Assembly: GCF_050699915.1 (NCBI RefSeq)
Contig: NZ_JBOHGA010000060.1
Location: 1 to 31,117 of the forward strand
Origin: Actinophytocola sp050699915
Lineage (GTDB): Bacteria > Actinomycetota > Actinomycetes > Mycobacteriales > Pseudonocardiaceae
Direction: 5' to 3'
DNA: 31,117 bases
Positions 23,331 to 28,435 of this stretch are shown here, piece after piece (positions within the stretch are counted from its first letter, which is position 1; every line of letters begins with the position of its first letter). The notes under the pieces are model-generated. The model saw nothing but the letters and a program-made list of their open reading frames with translations. It was not told where the DNA came from and did not search any database. The position numbers and the translations under genes were made by a program.

Positions 23331-23727
23331 CATGGCCCCGTTGATCTTCATCCTGATCCTCGCCTCGGTGTTCTGTTTCGTCGCGAAGGGCCTCGGCCAC
23401 GACTGGGGGCTGGGTTGGGGCCTGGCTGCGTTGACCACCGCGCTGGCGCTGCTGCCTCGCATGCTGACCCTGGGCTAGTCCCGCGAGCCAGTGCGGCAGG
23501 CCGGCGCCGAGCCCGTCGTCAACCTCGGCACCGCACACGTCGCAAACCCAGTACCGGCCCCTGTCCCACGTCGACCACCTCGGGCCCATCAGCTCACCGC
23601 AATGACTCGGCGGGATCTCCATCGTCCACGTGGTGGGCGTACCGCACCCCGGGCACGGCTCGTGGGATCGGGCCAGCCACCACTTCGCGCCGCAGTCGCA
23701 ACCCACCCGCTTACGGCCCATCCCCAT
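23236..23727 (-). CDS. Zinc-ribbon-like protein, reversed, uncertain 3' end
   Basis: On the minus strand from ATG 23727 (or TTG 23733) the first ~80 codons have strongly G/C third positions and encode two Cys pairs: VGCDCGAKWWLARSHEPCPG (CxC, CxxC) and, after PPSHCGELMGPRWSTWDRG, YWVCDVCGAEVDDG. This looks like a real zinc ribbon. Beyond base ~23478 the frame runs antisense to two rightward genes and loses its third-position bias, so the natural end is probably near the CTAG at 23475-23478 in another frame; a small indel, or a real overlapping tail, would explain this. I see no good ribosome site. It is an inserted small gene between holin-like genes. Confidence 0.42.
   Translation of the reverse strand: MGMGRKRVGCDCGAKWWLARSHEPCPGCGTPTTWTMEIPPSHCGELMGPRWSTWDRGRYWVCDVCGAEVDDGLGAGLPHWLAGLAQGQHARQQRQRGGQRSQAPTQPPVVAEALRDETEHRGEDQDEDQRGHVSRLPQSAVVSGTVTSWGGNAAGTVRPPSSR
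23332..23478 (+). CDS. Small two-segment membrane protein, holin-like
   Basis: The 48-residue product starts with ATG 23332, one base after the previous stop, with GGGAGGCG upstream. It begins MAPLIFILILASVFCFVA, has a short GLGHDWGLG turn and a second hydrophobic segment (WGLAALTTALALLPRMLTLG). Two membrane helices and the position in a lysis cassette make a holin or antiholin plausible. The stop TAG lies in a CTAG palindrome; the coding signal of the reversed Zn-ribbon gene ends at the same point. Confidence 0.65.
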   Translation: MAPLIFILILASVFCFVAKGLGHDWGLGWGLAALTTALALLPRMLTLG

Positions 23728-23769
23728 AGACAACCACGGGGCACCGACAAAACAAGGAGTTGATCAATC

Positions 23770-24096
23770 GTGTGGACCGCCCGATTTTGGAAGCAGACCG
23801 CTGAACGGGCCGTGAAGACCGCCGCGCAGGTACTGCTGCTGCTGTGGGCCAGCGACGGCGTGTTCAACATCCTCACCGTCGACCCGACCACCGCGGCCGG
23901 CGTCGCCGCCGGCGGCGCGGTGCTGTCCGTGCTCACGTCGCTGGTGTCGCTGCCGGTGGGGCCGAAGGGCTCCCCGAGCATGGTCTCCGGGGTCGGCGGC
24001 GTGGTGGTGGGCAGGCTGGAGGTGTCCGCCCCGGCGGGCTTCAAGCCGTCGACCAAGGCGATCGAGGACGAAATCAGGCGCGGCGGCGGCCAGTAG
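23770..24096 (+). CDS. Holin (r1t-like)
   Basis: The 108-residue product starts with GTG 23770 (AAGGAGTTGATCAATC upstream). It fits r1t-type actinophage holins: MWTARFWKQTAERAVKTAAQ as the amphipathic N-terminus, a first membrane segment (VLLLLWASDGVFNIL), the short VDPTTAAGV linker, a second segment (GGAVLSVLTSLVSLPVG), then KGSPS and a charged tail. Holins form the membrane lesion that starts lysis. It is the last gene of the rightward late operon; a strong intrinsic terminator follows 24 bases after the stop. Confidence 0.82.
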   Translation: MWTARFWKQTAERAVKTAAQVLLLLWASDGVFNILTVDPTTAAGVAAGGAVLSVLTSLVSLPVGPKGSPSMVSGVGGVVVGRLEVSAPAGFKPSTKAIEDEIRRGGGQ

Positions 24097-24120
24097 CTTC
24101 TGCTCCCTTCTCCCCCGAGA

Positions 24121-24160
24121 CCCCGGGCGTCCAGATTTTCTGGATGCCCGGGGACTTTTT
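24121..24160 (+). terminator. Intrinsic terminator after the holin gene
   Basis: CCCCGGGCGTCCAGA (24121-24135) and TCTGGATGCCCGGGG (24139-24153) form a 15-bp stem with one G-T wobble and a 3-nt loop, followed by ACTTTTTTG. This is the clearest intrinsic terminator in the window. It closes the late operon and isolates the Y RNA/ro60 unit. Confidence 0.92.
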
Positions 24161-24171
24161 TGCGTTTCAGG

Positions 24172-24202
24172 TTGGCGATCAAGCCCTTCACTTGGGTAGC
24201 GT
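24172..24202 (+). promoter_or_regulatory. Candidate promoter for the Y RNA/ro60 unit
   Basis: TTGGCG (24172-24177) and TAGCGT (24197-24202) are separated by 19 bases, close to actinobacterial sigma-70-type TTGACN and TANNNT. Transcription would start about 24208-24210, near the predicted 5' end of the first Y RNA. A promoter is needed because a strong terminator lies directly upstream. Spacing is long, so the call is tentative. Confidence 0.35.
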
Positions 24203-24205
24203 TCT

Positions 24206-24289
24206 GTGCGCACCTCCCGGTGCGATGTCGGCGGTTACTTCACTTTGGCTGAGAAACAACCGCAGGCGCTTTGATCTCGGGGGGACACA
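24206..24289 (+). ncRNA. Y RNA-like RNA 1 (short form)
   Basis: An ~84-nt RNA can be drawn from the sequence. Lower stem: CCTCCCGG (24213-24220) pairs with TCGGGGGG (24277-24284), extended after an internal loop by TGTG (24205-24208) with CACA (24286-24289). Upper stem: GTC GGCGGTT with AACCGC A GGC, i.e. GCGGTT (24231-24236) with AACCGC (24258-24263), a G-A mismatch, then GTC/GGC. The loop has no tRNA-like parts. It shares CCCGGTGCG, GGTTACTT and TTTGATCTCGG with the next RNA at matching structural places, and the upper stems covary. This is what is expected for a Y RNA beside a ro60 gene. A local hairpin CGCACC/GGTGCG is an alternative fold. Ends are estimates. Confidence 0.68.
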
Positions 24290-24291
24290 AC

Positions 24292-24446
24292 TTCAGAGTG
24301 AAGCGCCCGGTGCGCAGGTCGGGGTTACTTCTCCTTGTAAGAGAGTGGTTGCAGGTTCGACTCCTGTCGGCGGTTCGGCGCCGTAGCTCAACGGCAGAGC
24401 ACTATGTCACCCCAGCCGTTTTGATCTCGGGCGCTCCACTTCTGAA
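24292..24446 (+). ncRNA. Y RNA-like RNA 2 with permuted tRNA-like domain (YrlA type)
   Basis: The ends form a long stem: 24292-24310 with 24427-24446, 19 pairs including one G-T, with an A-C mismatch (24301/24436) and one bulged T (24441). An inner stem pairs GGTCGGGGT (24317-24325) with ACCCCAGCC (24409-24417). Inside lies a tRNA in permuted order: anticodon-like arm TTCTC-CTTGTAA-GAGAG (24329-24345), 5-nt variable part, T arm GCAGG-TTCGACT-CCTGT (24351-24367), acceptor stem CGGCG/CGCCG closed by GTTCGG (24368-24383), TA, D arm GCTC-AACGGCA-GAGC (24386-24400), A. All lengths are those of a real tRNA. Bacterial YrlA RNAs mimic tRNA and tether Ro60 to an effector such as PNPase. The ro60 gene starts 39 bases further on. 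Confidence 0.85.
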
Positions 24447-24449
24447 CGC

Positions 24450-24479
24450 GGGCTCCTCCCGGTGCGAGGGAAGGAGCCC
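24450..24479 (+). promoter_or_regulatory. Hairpin covering the ro60 ribosome site, with a Y RNA sequence copy
   Basis: GGGCTCC (24450-24456) pairs with GGAGCCC (24473-24479) and TCCC (24457-24460) with GGGA (24468-24471), with A24472 bulged; the loop is GGTGCGA. The right arm contains the AAGGAG ribosome site of ro60 (ATG 24485), so the fold would block initiation. Thirteen bases, CCTCCCGGTGCGA (24455-24467), are identical to 24213-24225 in Y RNA 1, where they form the outer stem. Ro60 binding to its own leader is therefore conceivable. Confidence 0.6.
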
Positions 24480-24484
24480 TTTCC

Positions 24485-26083
24485 ATGTCCAAGTTCAACC
24501 GGTCCGCTACCCGCCCGGCCGTGTCGTCCCCGGTCGCGTCGGAGCCCACCCCGTCCGCACGGACCTTCGAAGGTGGCGCCGGGTACGCGCGGGACACCAA
24601 GTCGGAGCTGTTCCTGCTGGCCGTGTCCAACATGGTCGGTGCGGACACGTTCTACGAGCGGGCGAAGCAGCGCGACGACCGGTACGCGGCCCTGGTACGG
24701 GACGTCGCCCAGGCGGACATCGGGTGGCTGACCCGGTTCGTGCGGTGGCTCCGCAACGACGCCAACATGCGGTCCGCGTCGGTGGTCGCTGCGGCGGAGG
24801 CCGTGCGGGGCCGGCTCGAGGCTGGCCTGTCCGGCGGGAACCGGGAGATCGTGGACGCCGCGTTGGCGCGCGCCGACGAGCCGGGCGAGTTCCTCGCGTA
24901 CTGGACCGGTACGTACGGGCGGGCGATCCCGAAGCCGGTGAAGCGCGGTGTCGCGGACGCGGTGCGGCGGCTCTACAACGAGCGGGCCGTGCTGAAGTAC
25001 GACACCGACTCGAAGGGGTTCCGGTTCGGCGACGTCATCGACCTGGTCCACCCGACCCCGGCGGACGGCAAGGCGTGGCAGGGTGACCTGTTCGCGCACG
25101 CCCTCGACCGGCGGCACGGCCGTGACGGTGAGGTGCCCCCGGCGCTGGACATGATCGGCGCGAACCGTGCGCTGCGCGCGTTCGCGGCCGGTGACCCGAC
25201 GGTGCTCCTGGCCCCGGACCGGCTCCGCGAGGCGGGCATGACGTGGGAGGACGTGCTGTCCCTCGCCGGGTCGAAGCTGGACAAGCGGAAGCTGTGGGAG
25301 GCCGTGATCCCGTCGATGGGGTACATGGCGTTGCTGCGGAACCTCCGCAACTTCGACCAGGCCAGCGTCTCCGACGAGGTCGCCGACACGGTCGCGGCGA
25401 AGCTTCGGGACCCGGAGCAGGTCGCGAAGTCGCGGCAGTTCCCGTTCCGGTTCCTGTCGACGTACCGGGCGGCCCCGTCGCTGCGGTGGTCGTACCCGCT
25501 GGAGCAGGCGCTCAGCCATTCCCTGGCGAACGTGCCGGCGCTGCCGGGTCGGTCGCTGGTGCTGGTGGACCGGTCCCCGTCCATGTGGATGCAGAAGTTC
25601 AGCGAGCGGTCCGATATGCCGTGGGCGGACGCGGCGGCTGTGTTCGGTGCGGCGGTCGCGTTGCGCGCCGAGCACGCGGACCTGGTCGAGTTCGGCATCG
25701 ACAACGCCCCGGTGCGGTACCAGCGCGGCGAGTCGGTGTTGAAGGTGGTGGAGCGGTTCCGGCGGGTGGACGGGACCGACATCCCGTCTGCGGTGAAGCG
25801 GCACTTCGACGGGCACGACCGGGTCATTGTCGTCACCGATGAGCAGACCCGCCCGGGGTGGCTGCCGTCCAACGGCTACGGGTACGGCGGGATGCCGGAG
25901 ACGAAGGTTGATGATCTGATCCCCGGCAAGGTGCCGCTGTACATGTGGAACTTCGGCGGGTACCGGCATGGCGCGGCACCGTCCGGGGCGGGGAACCGGC
26001 ACACCTTCGGTGGGCTCACGGACGCGGCGTTTCGGATGGTTCCGCTGATCGAGGCTGGCCGCAACGCCACCTGGCCGTTCTAA
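24485..26083 (+). CDS. rsr: Ro60/Rsr homologue (TROVE domain plus von Willebrand A domain)
   Basis: The 532-residue product starts with ATG 24485 behind GGAAGGAG. Residues ~25-345 form the HEAT-repeat ring of the TROVE domain: ELFLLAVSNMVGADTFYERA, RWLRNDANMRSASVVAAAEA, GYMALLRNLRNFDQASVSDE. Residues ~355-532 form a vWA domain with a full MIDAS: D362-R-S364-P-S366, T431 (DGTD), D452 (VTDE). Length fits bacterial Rsr. Ro60 binds Y RNAs on its outer surface and misfolded RNA ends in its central hole; with Y RNA it can steer PNPase to structured RNA, and it helps rRNA maturation and stress survival in bacteria. Two Y RNA-like genes lie directly upstream, so one operon is likely. A hairpin follows the stop. 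Why a phage carries it is unknown. Confidence 0.95.
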   Translation: MSKFNRSATRPAVSSPVASEPTPSARTFEGGAGYARDTKSELFLLAVSNMVGADTFYERAKQRDDRYAALVRDVAQADIGWLTRFVRWLRNDANMRSASVVAAAEAVRGRLEAGLSGGNREIVDAALARADEPGEFLAYWTGTYGRAIPKPVKRGVADAVRRLYNERAVLKYDTDSKGFRFGDVIDLVHPTPADGKAWQGDLFAHALDRRHGRDGEVPPALDMIGANRALRAFAAGDPTVLLAPDRLREAGMTWEDVLSLAGSKLDKRKLWEAVIPSMGYMALLRNLRNFDQASVSDEVADTVAAKLRDPEQVAKSRQFPFRFLSTYRAAPSLRWSYPLEQALSHSLANVPALPGRSLVLVDRSPSMWMQKFSERSDMPWADAAAVFGAAVALRAEHADLVEFGIDNAPVRYQRGESVLKVVERFRRVDGTDIPSAVKRHFDGHDRVIVVTDEQTRPGWLPSNGYGYGGMPETKVDDLIPGKVPLYMWNFGGYRHGAAPSGAGNRHTFGGLTDAAFRMVPLIEAGRNATWPF

Positions 26084-26095
26084 CTGGTACGCGCA

Positions 26096-26137
26096 CGAAA
26101 CCGCCCCGCTGGCCTCACGGCTGGCGGGGCGGTTTCG
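26096..26137. terminator. Long hairpin between ro60 and the leftward genes, bidirectional
   Basis: Bases 26096-26114 (CGAAACCGCCCCGCTGGCC) pair with 26119-26137 over 19 positions including two wobble pairs, leaving a 4-nt loop TCAC. It lies 12 bases after the ro60 stop and 9 bases after the end of the last leftward ORF, so it can end transcripts from both sides. No T-run is present outside the stem. Confidence 0.75.
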
Positions 26138-26146
26138 GGTCGGTGG

Positions 26147-26212
26147 TCATCTCTTTCCACGCCGGCGCGCGTCGCGCCGGGTTGCCAGCAGAACGATCAA
26201 CAGAGTGATCAT
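26147..26212 (-). CDS. 21-residue membrane peptide (possible)
   Basis: ATG 26212 on the minus strand has a perfect ribosome site (GGGGGAGGTGACTCCCCG before the ATG). The product is MITLLIVLLATRRDARRRGK plus R: a short hydrophobic helix followed by a strongly basic end, which is the build of small membrane peptides (toxins, regulators or holin-like). It lies between DUF932 and the shared hairpin. Only the ribosome site and composition support it. Confidence 0.45.
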   Translation of the reverse strand: MITLLIVLLATRRDARRRGKR

Positions 26213-26287
26213 CGGGGAGTCACCTCCCCCCGGTGTGTGGGAGGGGGGCCAGCCCGGCGGTTGCGCCGCCGGCTCATCACCGGCGCC

Positions 26288-26998
26288 TCAGCCGTCGGTC
26301 ACCTTCGTCTCGCACAGCGCTTTGACCTCCGCCGCGAAGTCGTCGGAGATCGTGTGGACGATCGCCAACGCGTCGCGTGCTTCCGCGATCCGCAGCTTCG
26401 AGTACTTGCTGTGCTTGATCTTGAGCTGTTGTCCCTGCTCGCCCAGACCAGCGGCCATCGTGTTGTCACACACGACGTTGGTCACGACCCGCTTGTACGT
26501 GGTCGCCAGCGACCCGTCGAAGCTGGTGCACGCCAACAGGTTGGGCCGGAACTCCACACCCTCCGGCGTGGTGATGTTCTCCGGGACCTCCACAGACACC
26601 CAAGCCTGCGCACCGTTGCGGAGCAACCCGGCAGAACCGATCGCGAGCCCGTCGTCAAGGATGGCGGACACCCTCTCCACCAGCCACTCCCCGTACTGGT
26701 GCGGCTCGTACCCGCCGCTGAAGATCCCCAGCACGTGCCCCGTGTCGTCCCGCACGATCGCCTTACGGTCGGGGACCTGCGGCATCCCGCCCAGGTCGGG
26801 CAGCTCCACGTACAGGGGGCATCCCACGGCCTGCCACCCGAACAACCGCCGGTGCACGGCTTCGACCGGGACGGCGCCCGGGTAGTGGTTCGGTTCGTCC
26901 CCCTGGTCGGACGCCCGGTAGTGCCAGGCACGTCCCCGCTTGTCGGTGAAGCCAACGAGGGTGTTCGTGTTGAGCCACTGGATCGTTTCTCGTGACAT
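26288..26998 (-). CDS. DUF932-family phage/plasmid protein
   Basis: The 236-residue product starts with ATG 26998 (AAAGGAACTACAGATC upstream). It clearly belongs to DUF932: MSRETIQWLNTNTLVGFTDK, RAWHYRA, PVEAVHRRLFGWQAV, then GIFSGGYEPHQYGEWLVERV, PNLLACTSFDGSLATTYKRV and VVCDNTMAAGL near the C-terminus. Family members occur on phages and plasmids; their role is not known to me. The protein ends after LCETKVTDG, shorter than most members I know (about 300 residues or more), so the C-terminal part could be missing. It has a long structured leader (27000-27181). Confidence 0.85.
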   Translation of the reverse strand: MSRETIQWLNTNTLVGFTDKRGRAWHYRASDQGDEPNHYPGAVPVEAVHRRLFGWQAVGCPLYVELPDLGGMPQVPDRKAIVRDDTGHVLGIFSGGYEPHQYGEWLVERVSAILDDGLAIGSAGLLRNGAQAWVSVEVPENITTPEGVEFRPNLLACTSFDGSLATTYKRVVTNVVCDNTMAAGLGEQGQQLKIKHSKYSKLRIAEARDALAIVHTISDDFAAEVKALCETKVTDG

Positions 26999-27068
26999 GA
27001 TCTGTAGTTCCTTTCAGCGCAGATCACCGCGTCCGGCTGGCACCGGCGCGGCGTGGGTTGATTGGGGG

Positions 27069-27114
27069 CCCGACGGGTCGGGGGCCTCTGCTTTGTGCGT
27101 CCCGGCCCGTCGGG
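27069..27114 (-). repeat. Inverted repeat in the DUF932 leader
   Basis: CCCGACGGG (27069-27077) and CCCGTCGGG (27106-27114) are perfectly complementary, 28 bases apart, with more GC pairing possible between them (GGGGGCC, GGCCCG). It lies between CTAG element A and the DUF932 start, about 70 bases upstream of the ATG. It could be a terminator/attenuator or a structured leader. Confidence 0.5.
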
Positions 27115-27126
27115 TGTCTCACTGGC

Positions 27127-27181
27127 CTAGCGGCCACGGCAACCGCCCGCGTGGTGCGGGCGGCCACCCGAAGCGGCTAGC
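27127..27181 (-). repeat. CTAG-bounded hairpin element, copy A
   Basis: CTAGCGGCCACGGC on the left and CCGAAGCGGCTAGC on the right enclose an inner perfect stem CCGCCCGC/GCGGGCGG (27143-27150/27156-27163). The right CTAGC supplies the stop codon TAG of the leftward gene 27177-27362. Four relatives lie at 29024, 29447, 29946 and 30445. Confidence 0.8.
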
Positions 27182-27362
27182 GCTCGGGTTTCTCGGCGAC
27201 GGCGCGGTAGATCACGCCGGGCTGGTGGTCGTGGTCGGACGCCTTGTTGCCGAGCACGCTCCGCCAGCCCGTGGTGTCGTGGTAGATCGCCTTTCGGCAG
27301 ATCGTGCAGTCGGCGTACTGGCCGTCGCCGTACTCCAGCGCGGCCCGCTCGATCGGTGTCAT
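27177..27362 (-). CDS. Small protein with possible Cys/His metal site
   Basis: The 61-residue product starts with ATG 27362 behind GAGAGGTGACCGC. It reads MTPIERAALEYGDGQYADCT, then CTICRKAIYHDTTGW and ASDHDHQPGVIYRAV. The CxxC followed by DHDH could bind a metal. The stop TAG lies in element copy A. A longer start (27407) lacks a ribosome site. Function unknown; no close family recognised. Confidence 0.72.
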   Translation of the reverse strand: MTPIERAALEYGDGQYADCTICRKAIYHDTTGWRSVLGNKASDHDHQPGVIYRAVAEKPER

Positions 27363-27437
27363 GCGGTCACCTCTCGGGAGATGCGCGCCCGGTCGATGGA
27401 AGGTCAATTCGAGAGGAGGGATGGTAAGTGCAATGAA

Positions 27438-27602
27438 TCAGGCGTCAGCAGCGGCTTGCAAACCCTCTAGCCCACGAGCTATCCGCAGCCCTTCGAAATA
27501 TTCGGCGGTGGCACACGCGACTCGGAGCGCGGCGTACGCCGCTCCCAATTTCTTGACCGTGGCGGTGTAGGTCTCCTTGGCGGGAGCATGGGTGACCACC
27601 AT
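27438..27602 (-). CDS. Small Ala-rich helical protein
   Basis: The 54-residue ORF starts with ATG 27602 (GGTGGAGC upstream) and reads MVVTHAPAKETYTATVKKLG, then AAYAALRVACATAEYFEGLR and LEGLQAAADA. Codon use is like that of neighbours, and the helical pattern is regular, so I regard it as real although it is short. The start lies in a 37-bp sequence repeated at 28402-28435, where a shorter gene starts with the same VVTH. Function unknown. Confidence 0.62.
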   Translation of the reverse strand: MVVTHAPAKETYTATVKKLGAAYAALRVACATAEYFEGLRIARGLEGLQAAADA

Positions 27603-27625
27603 GCTCCACCAAAGCTAGTCAGTCC
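27589..27625 (-). repeat. Gene-junction repeat, copy 1
   Basis: Read leftward it is GGACTGACTAGCTTTGGT then GGAGCATGGTGGTCACCCA. It holds the last codon and stop of the gene 27619-27897 (GAC TGA), a CTAG, the ribosome site and the start of the next gene (MVVTH). The other copy at 28402-28435 differs at one base in GGTKGAGC and by a 3-base gap at the start codon. Confidence 0.75.
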
Positions 27626-27897
27626 ACGTTTTCGACGGTCGCCGCCCACCCGCCCGGCACCGTGCCCCAAGGTTCGGCCCTGGTGTACCCGAGACGCGCA
27701 AGCACCTCATCTGCGGCTTCCTGGTCGAGGCCACCGCCTGGCGTCCGGCCCCAACCGTTCGACTCGACGGTGTACTGCACGGTGTCGCCCTCGGTTACAA
27801 AACCATCGGTCACGTCCCGGTCGGTCACAGCCACGCCAGGGTCCGCACCGGGCATGCTGTCCCGCGTCGTCGCCCACGCCACGCACTGTCGTGCCAT
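27619..27897 (-). CDS. Hypothetical protein, 92 residues
   Basis: The product starts with ATG 27897 (GTG 27900 is an alternative) and the upstream AGGGGTGAGTGAGTG provides the ribosome site. Sequence parts: MARQCVAWATTRDSMPGADP, a Thr/Asp/Val-rich middle (VTDRDVTDGFVTEGDTVQYT), and a C-terminus DEVLARLGYTRAEPWGTVPG. The middle looks like beta strands, the end like a helix and a Trp/Gly-rich turn. The gene starts 13 bases after the stop of the upstream gene, so the two are in one transcript. No known family recognised. Confidence 0.72.
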   Translation of the reverse strand: MARQCVAWATTRDSMPGADPGVAVTDRDVTDGFVTEGDTVQYTVESNGWGRTPGGGLDQEAADEVLARLGYTRAEPWGTVPGGWAATVENVD

Positions 27898-27910
27898 CAC
27901 TCACTCACCC

Positions 27911-28105
27911 CTAGTCCCTTTCGAGTTCGGTTTCGCTGTACTCCAGCACCTCGAAACCAGGTGCCACCGTCTCTTCGGTAGGCATGTGCTCGCCGCAGTA
28001 GTAGCCGTCGACGTACGTTGTCACGTCGCCTTGCGCGATCACAGCGAACACGTACCACCCTGCCTTGCTCGGGGTGCCACACACACACCCTGCCTTCACG
28101 CTCAC
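27911..28105 (-). CDS. Small Cys-containing hypothetical protein
   Basis: The 64-residue product starts with GTG 28105 behind AAGGAGCGACCG. It reads MSVKAGCVCGTPSKAGWYVF, then AVIAQGDVTTYVDGYYCGEH and a C-terminal acidic part (FEVLEYSETELERD). Pattern CxC ... YYCGEH suggests a small metal site, and the related pattern YTCGNP ... LACGKH appears in the gene 28632-28844. The ribosome site overlaps the stop of the upstream gene (TAAGGAG), so translation is coupled. Function unknown. Confidence 0.75.
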   Translation of the reverse strand: MSVKAGCVCGTPSKAGWYVFAVIAQGDVTTYVDGYYCGEHMPTEETVAPGFEVLEYSETELERD

Positions 28106-28115
28106 CGGTCGCTCC

Positions 28116-28313
28116 TTACGTCGGATAGATGTCTACTGATACCGTGCGGGTGCCCTCGGCCGCGCGGACCGCTGAGTAGAGGCGGTCCCGCGTCGCGTCT
28201 ACTTCGTGCTCGTACAGCATCGTCGTCGTTTCTGCGTACGGGTCGCCGGCTACAGTGACCTTGACCCGGTAGAGCCTTGGCACGTCGCGTGCGTCGAGAT
28301 GCAAGCTGCTCAT
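28116..28313 (-). CDS. Hypothetical protein, 65 residues
   Basis: The product starts with ATG 28313 behind GGGAGGAATC. It reads MSSLHLDARDVPRLYRVKVT, then VAGDPYAETTTMLYEHEVDA and ends TRTVSVDIYPT. A regular beta-alpha-beta pattern (RLYRVKVTV, helix EVDATRDRLYSAVRAAE, strand TVSVDIY) is seen. The gene stop TAA is part of the ribosome site of the next gene. Function unknown. Confidence 0.75.
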   Translation of the reverse strand: MSSLHLDARDVPRLYRVKVTVAGDPYAETTTMLYEHEVDATRDRLYSAVRAAEGTRTVSVDIYPT

Positions 28314-28331
28314 GATTCCTCCCGGTGGCCC

Positions 28332-28412
28332 TCAACCGTGCGTCGTTCTGTCTCGACCGCGTACGCCACGCACCAAGCCGTTCGCGTCGTCGGCGTGATC
28401 GTGGGTGACCAC
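28332..28412 (-). CDS. Possible 26-residue ORF sharing its start with the gene at 27438-27602
   Basis: Beginning with GTG 28412 (TTGAGC upstream) the frame reads VVTHDHADDANGLVRGVRGR and stops at 28332. The first residues VVTH and the DNA upstream match those of the 54-residue gene at 27438-27602. It is short and its ribosome site is poor, so it may be a decayed copy or only spacer between genes. The next gene follows 18 bases downstream. Confidence 0.3.
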   Translation of the reverse strand: MVTHDHADDANGLVRGVRGRDRTTHG

Positions 28413-28435
28413 GCTCAACCAAAGCTAGTCAGTCC
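28402..28435 (-). repeat. Gene-junction repeat, copy 2
   Basis: Read leftward it is GGACTGACTAGCTTTGGT then TGAGCGTGGTCACCCA. It again contains the final Asp codon and TGA of one gene (28429-28605) and the start of the next. The identity with 27589-27625 over two unrelated upstream genes points to a copied intergenic cassette. Confidence 0.75.

Noticed and set aside
23770..24096. The GTG 23770 gene as a second reading of the Zn-ribbon region
   Set aside because: The gene starts after the leftward frame begins and encodes a typical r1t-like holin with two membrane segments.
24329..24401. A normal tRNA-Thr (UGU) gene
   Set aside because: All arms are there, but in permuted order: the anticodon-like and T arms come before the D arm, the acceptor stem is closed by a loop and there are no free ends for CCA. 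The long outer stem and the neighbouring ro60 gene fit a Y RNA.
24407..26002. A 531-codon leftward frame opposite ro60
   Set aside because: The product is Arg/Pro/Val/His-rich without any fold; the rightward frame is a complete TROVE-vWA protein.
24485..26083. The vWA gene as a metal-chelatase/MoxR-type or tellurite-resistance protein
   Set aside because: The N-terminal part has TROVE signatures (GYMALLRNLRNF) and Y RNA-like sequences precede it; no AAA+ partner gene is near.
26205..26995. Two rightward frames of more than 220 codons opposite DUF932
   Set aside because: They are antisense to a well-supported DUF932 gene and show shadow-type composition.
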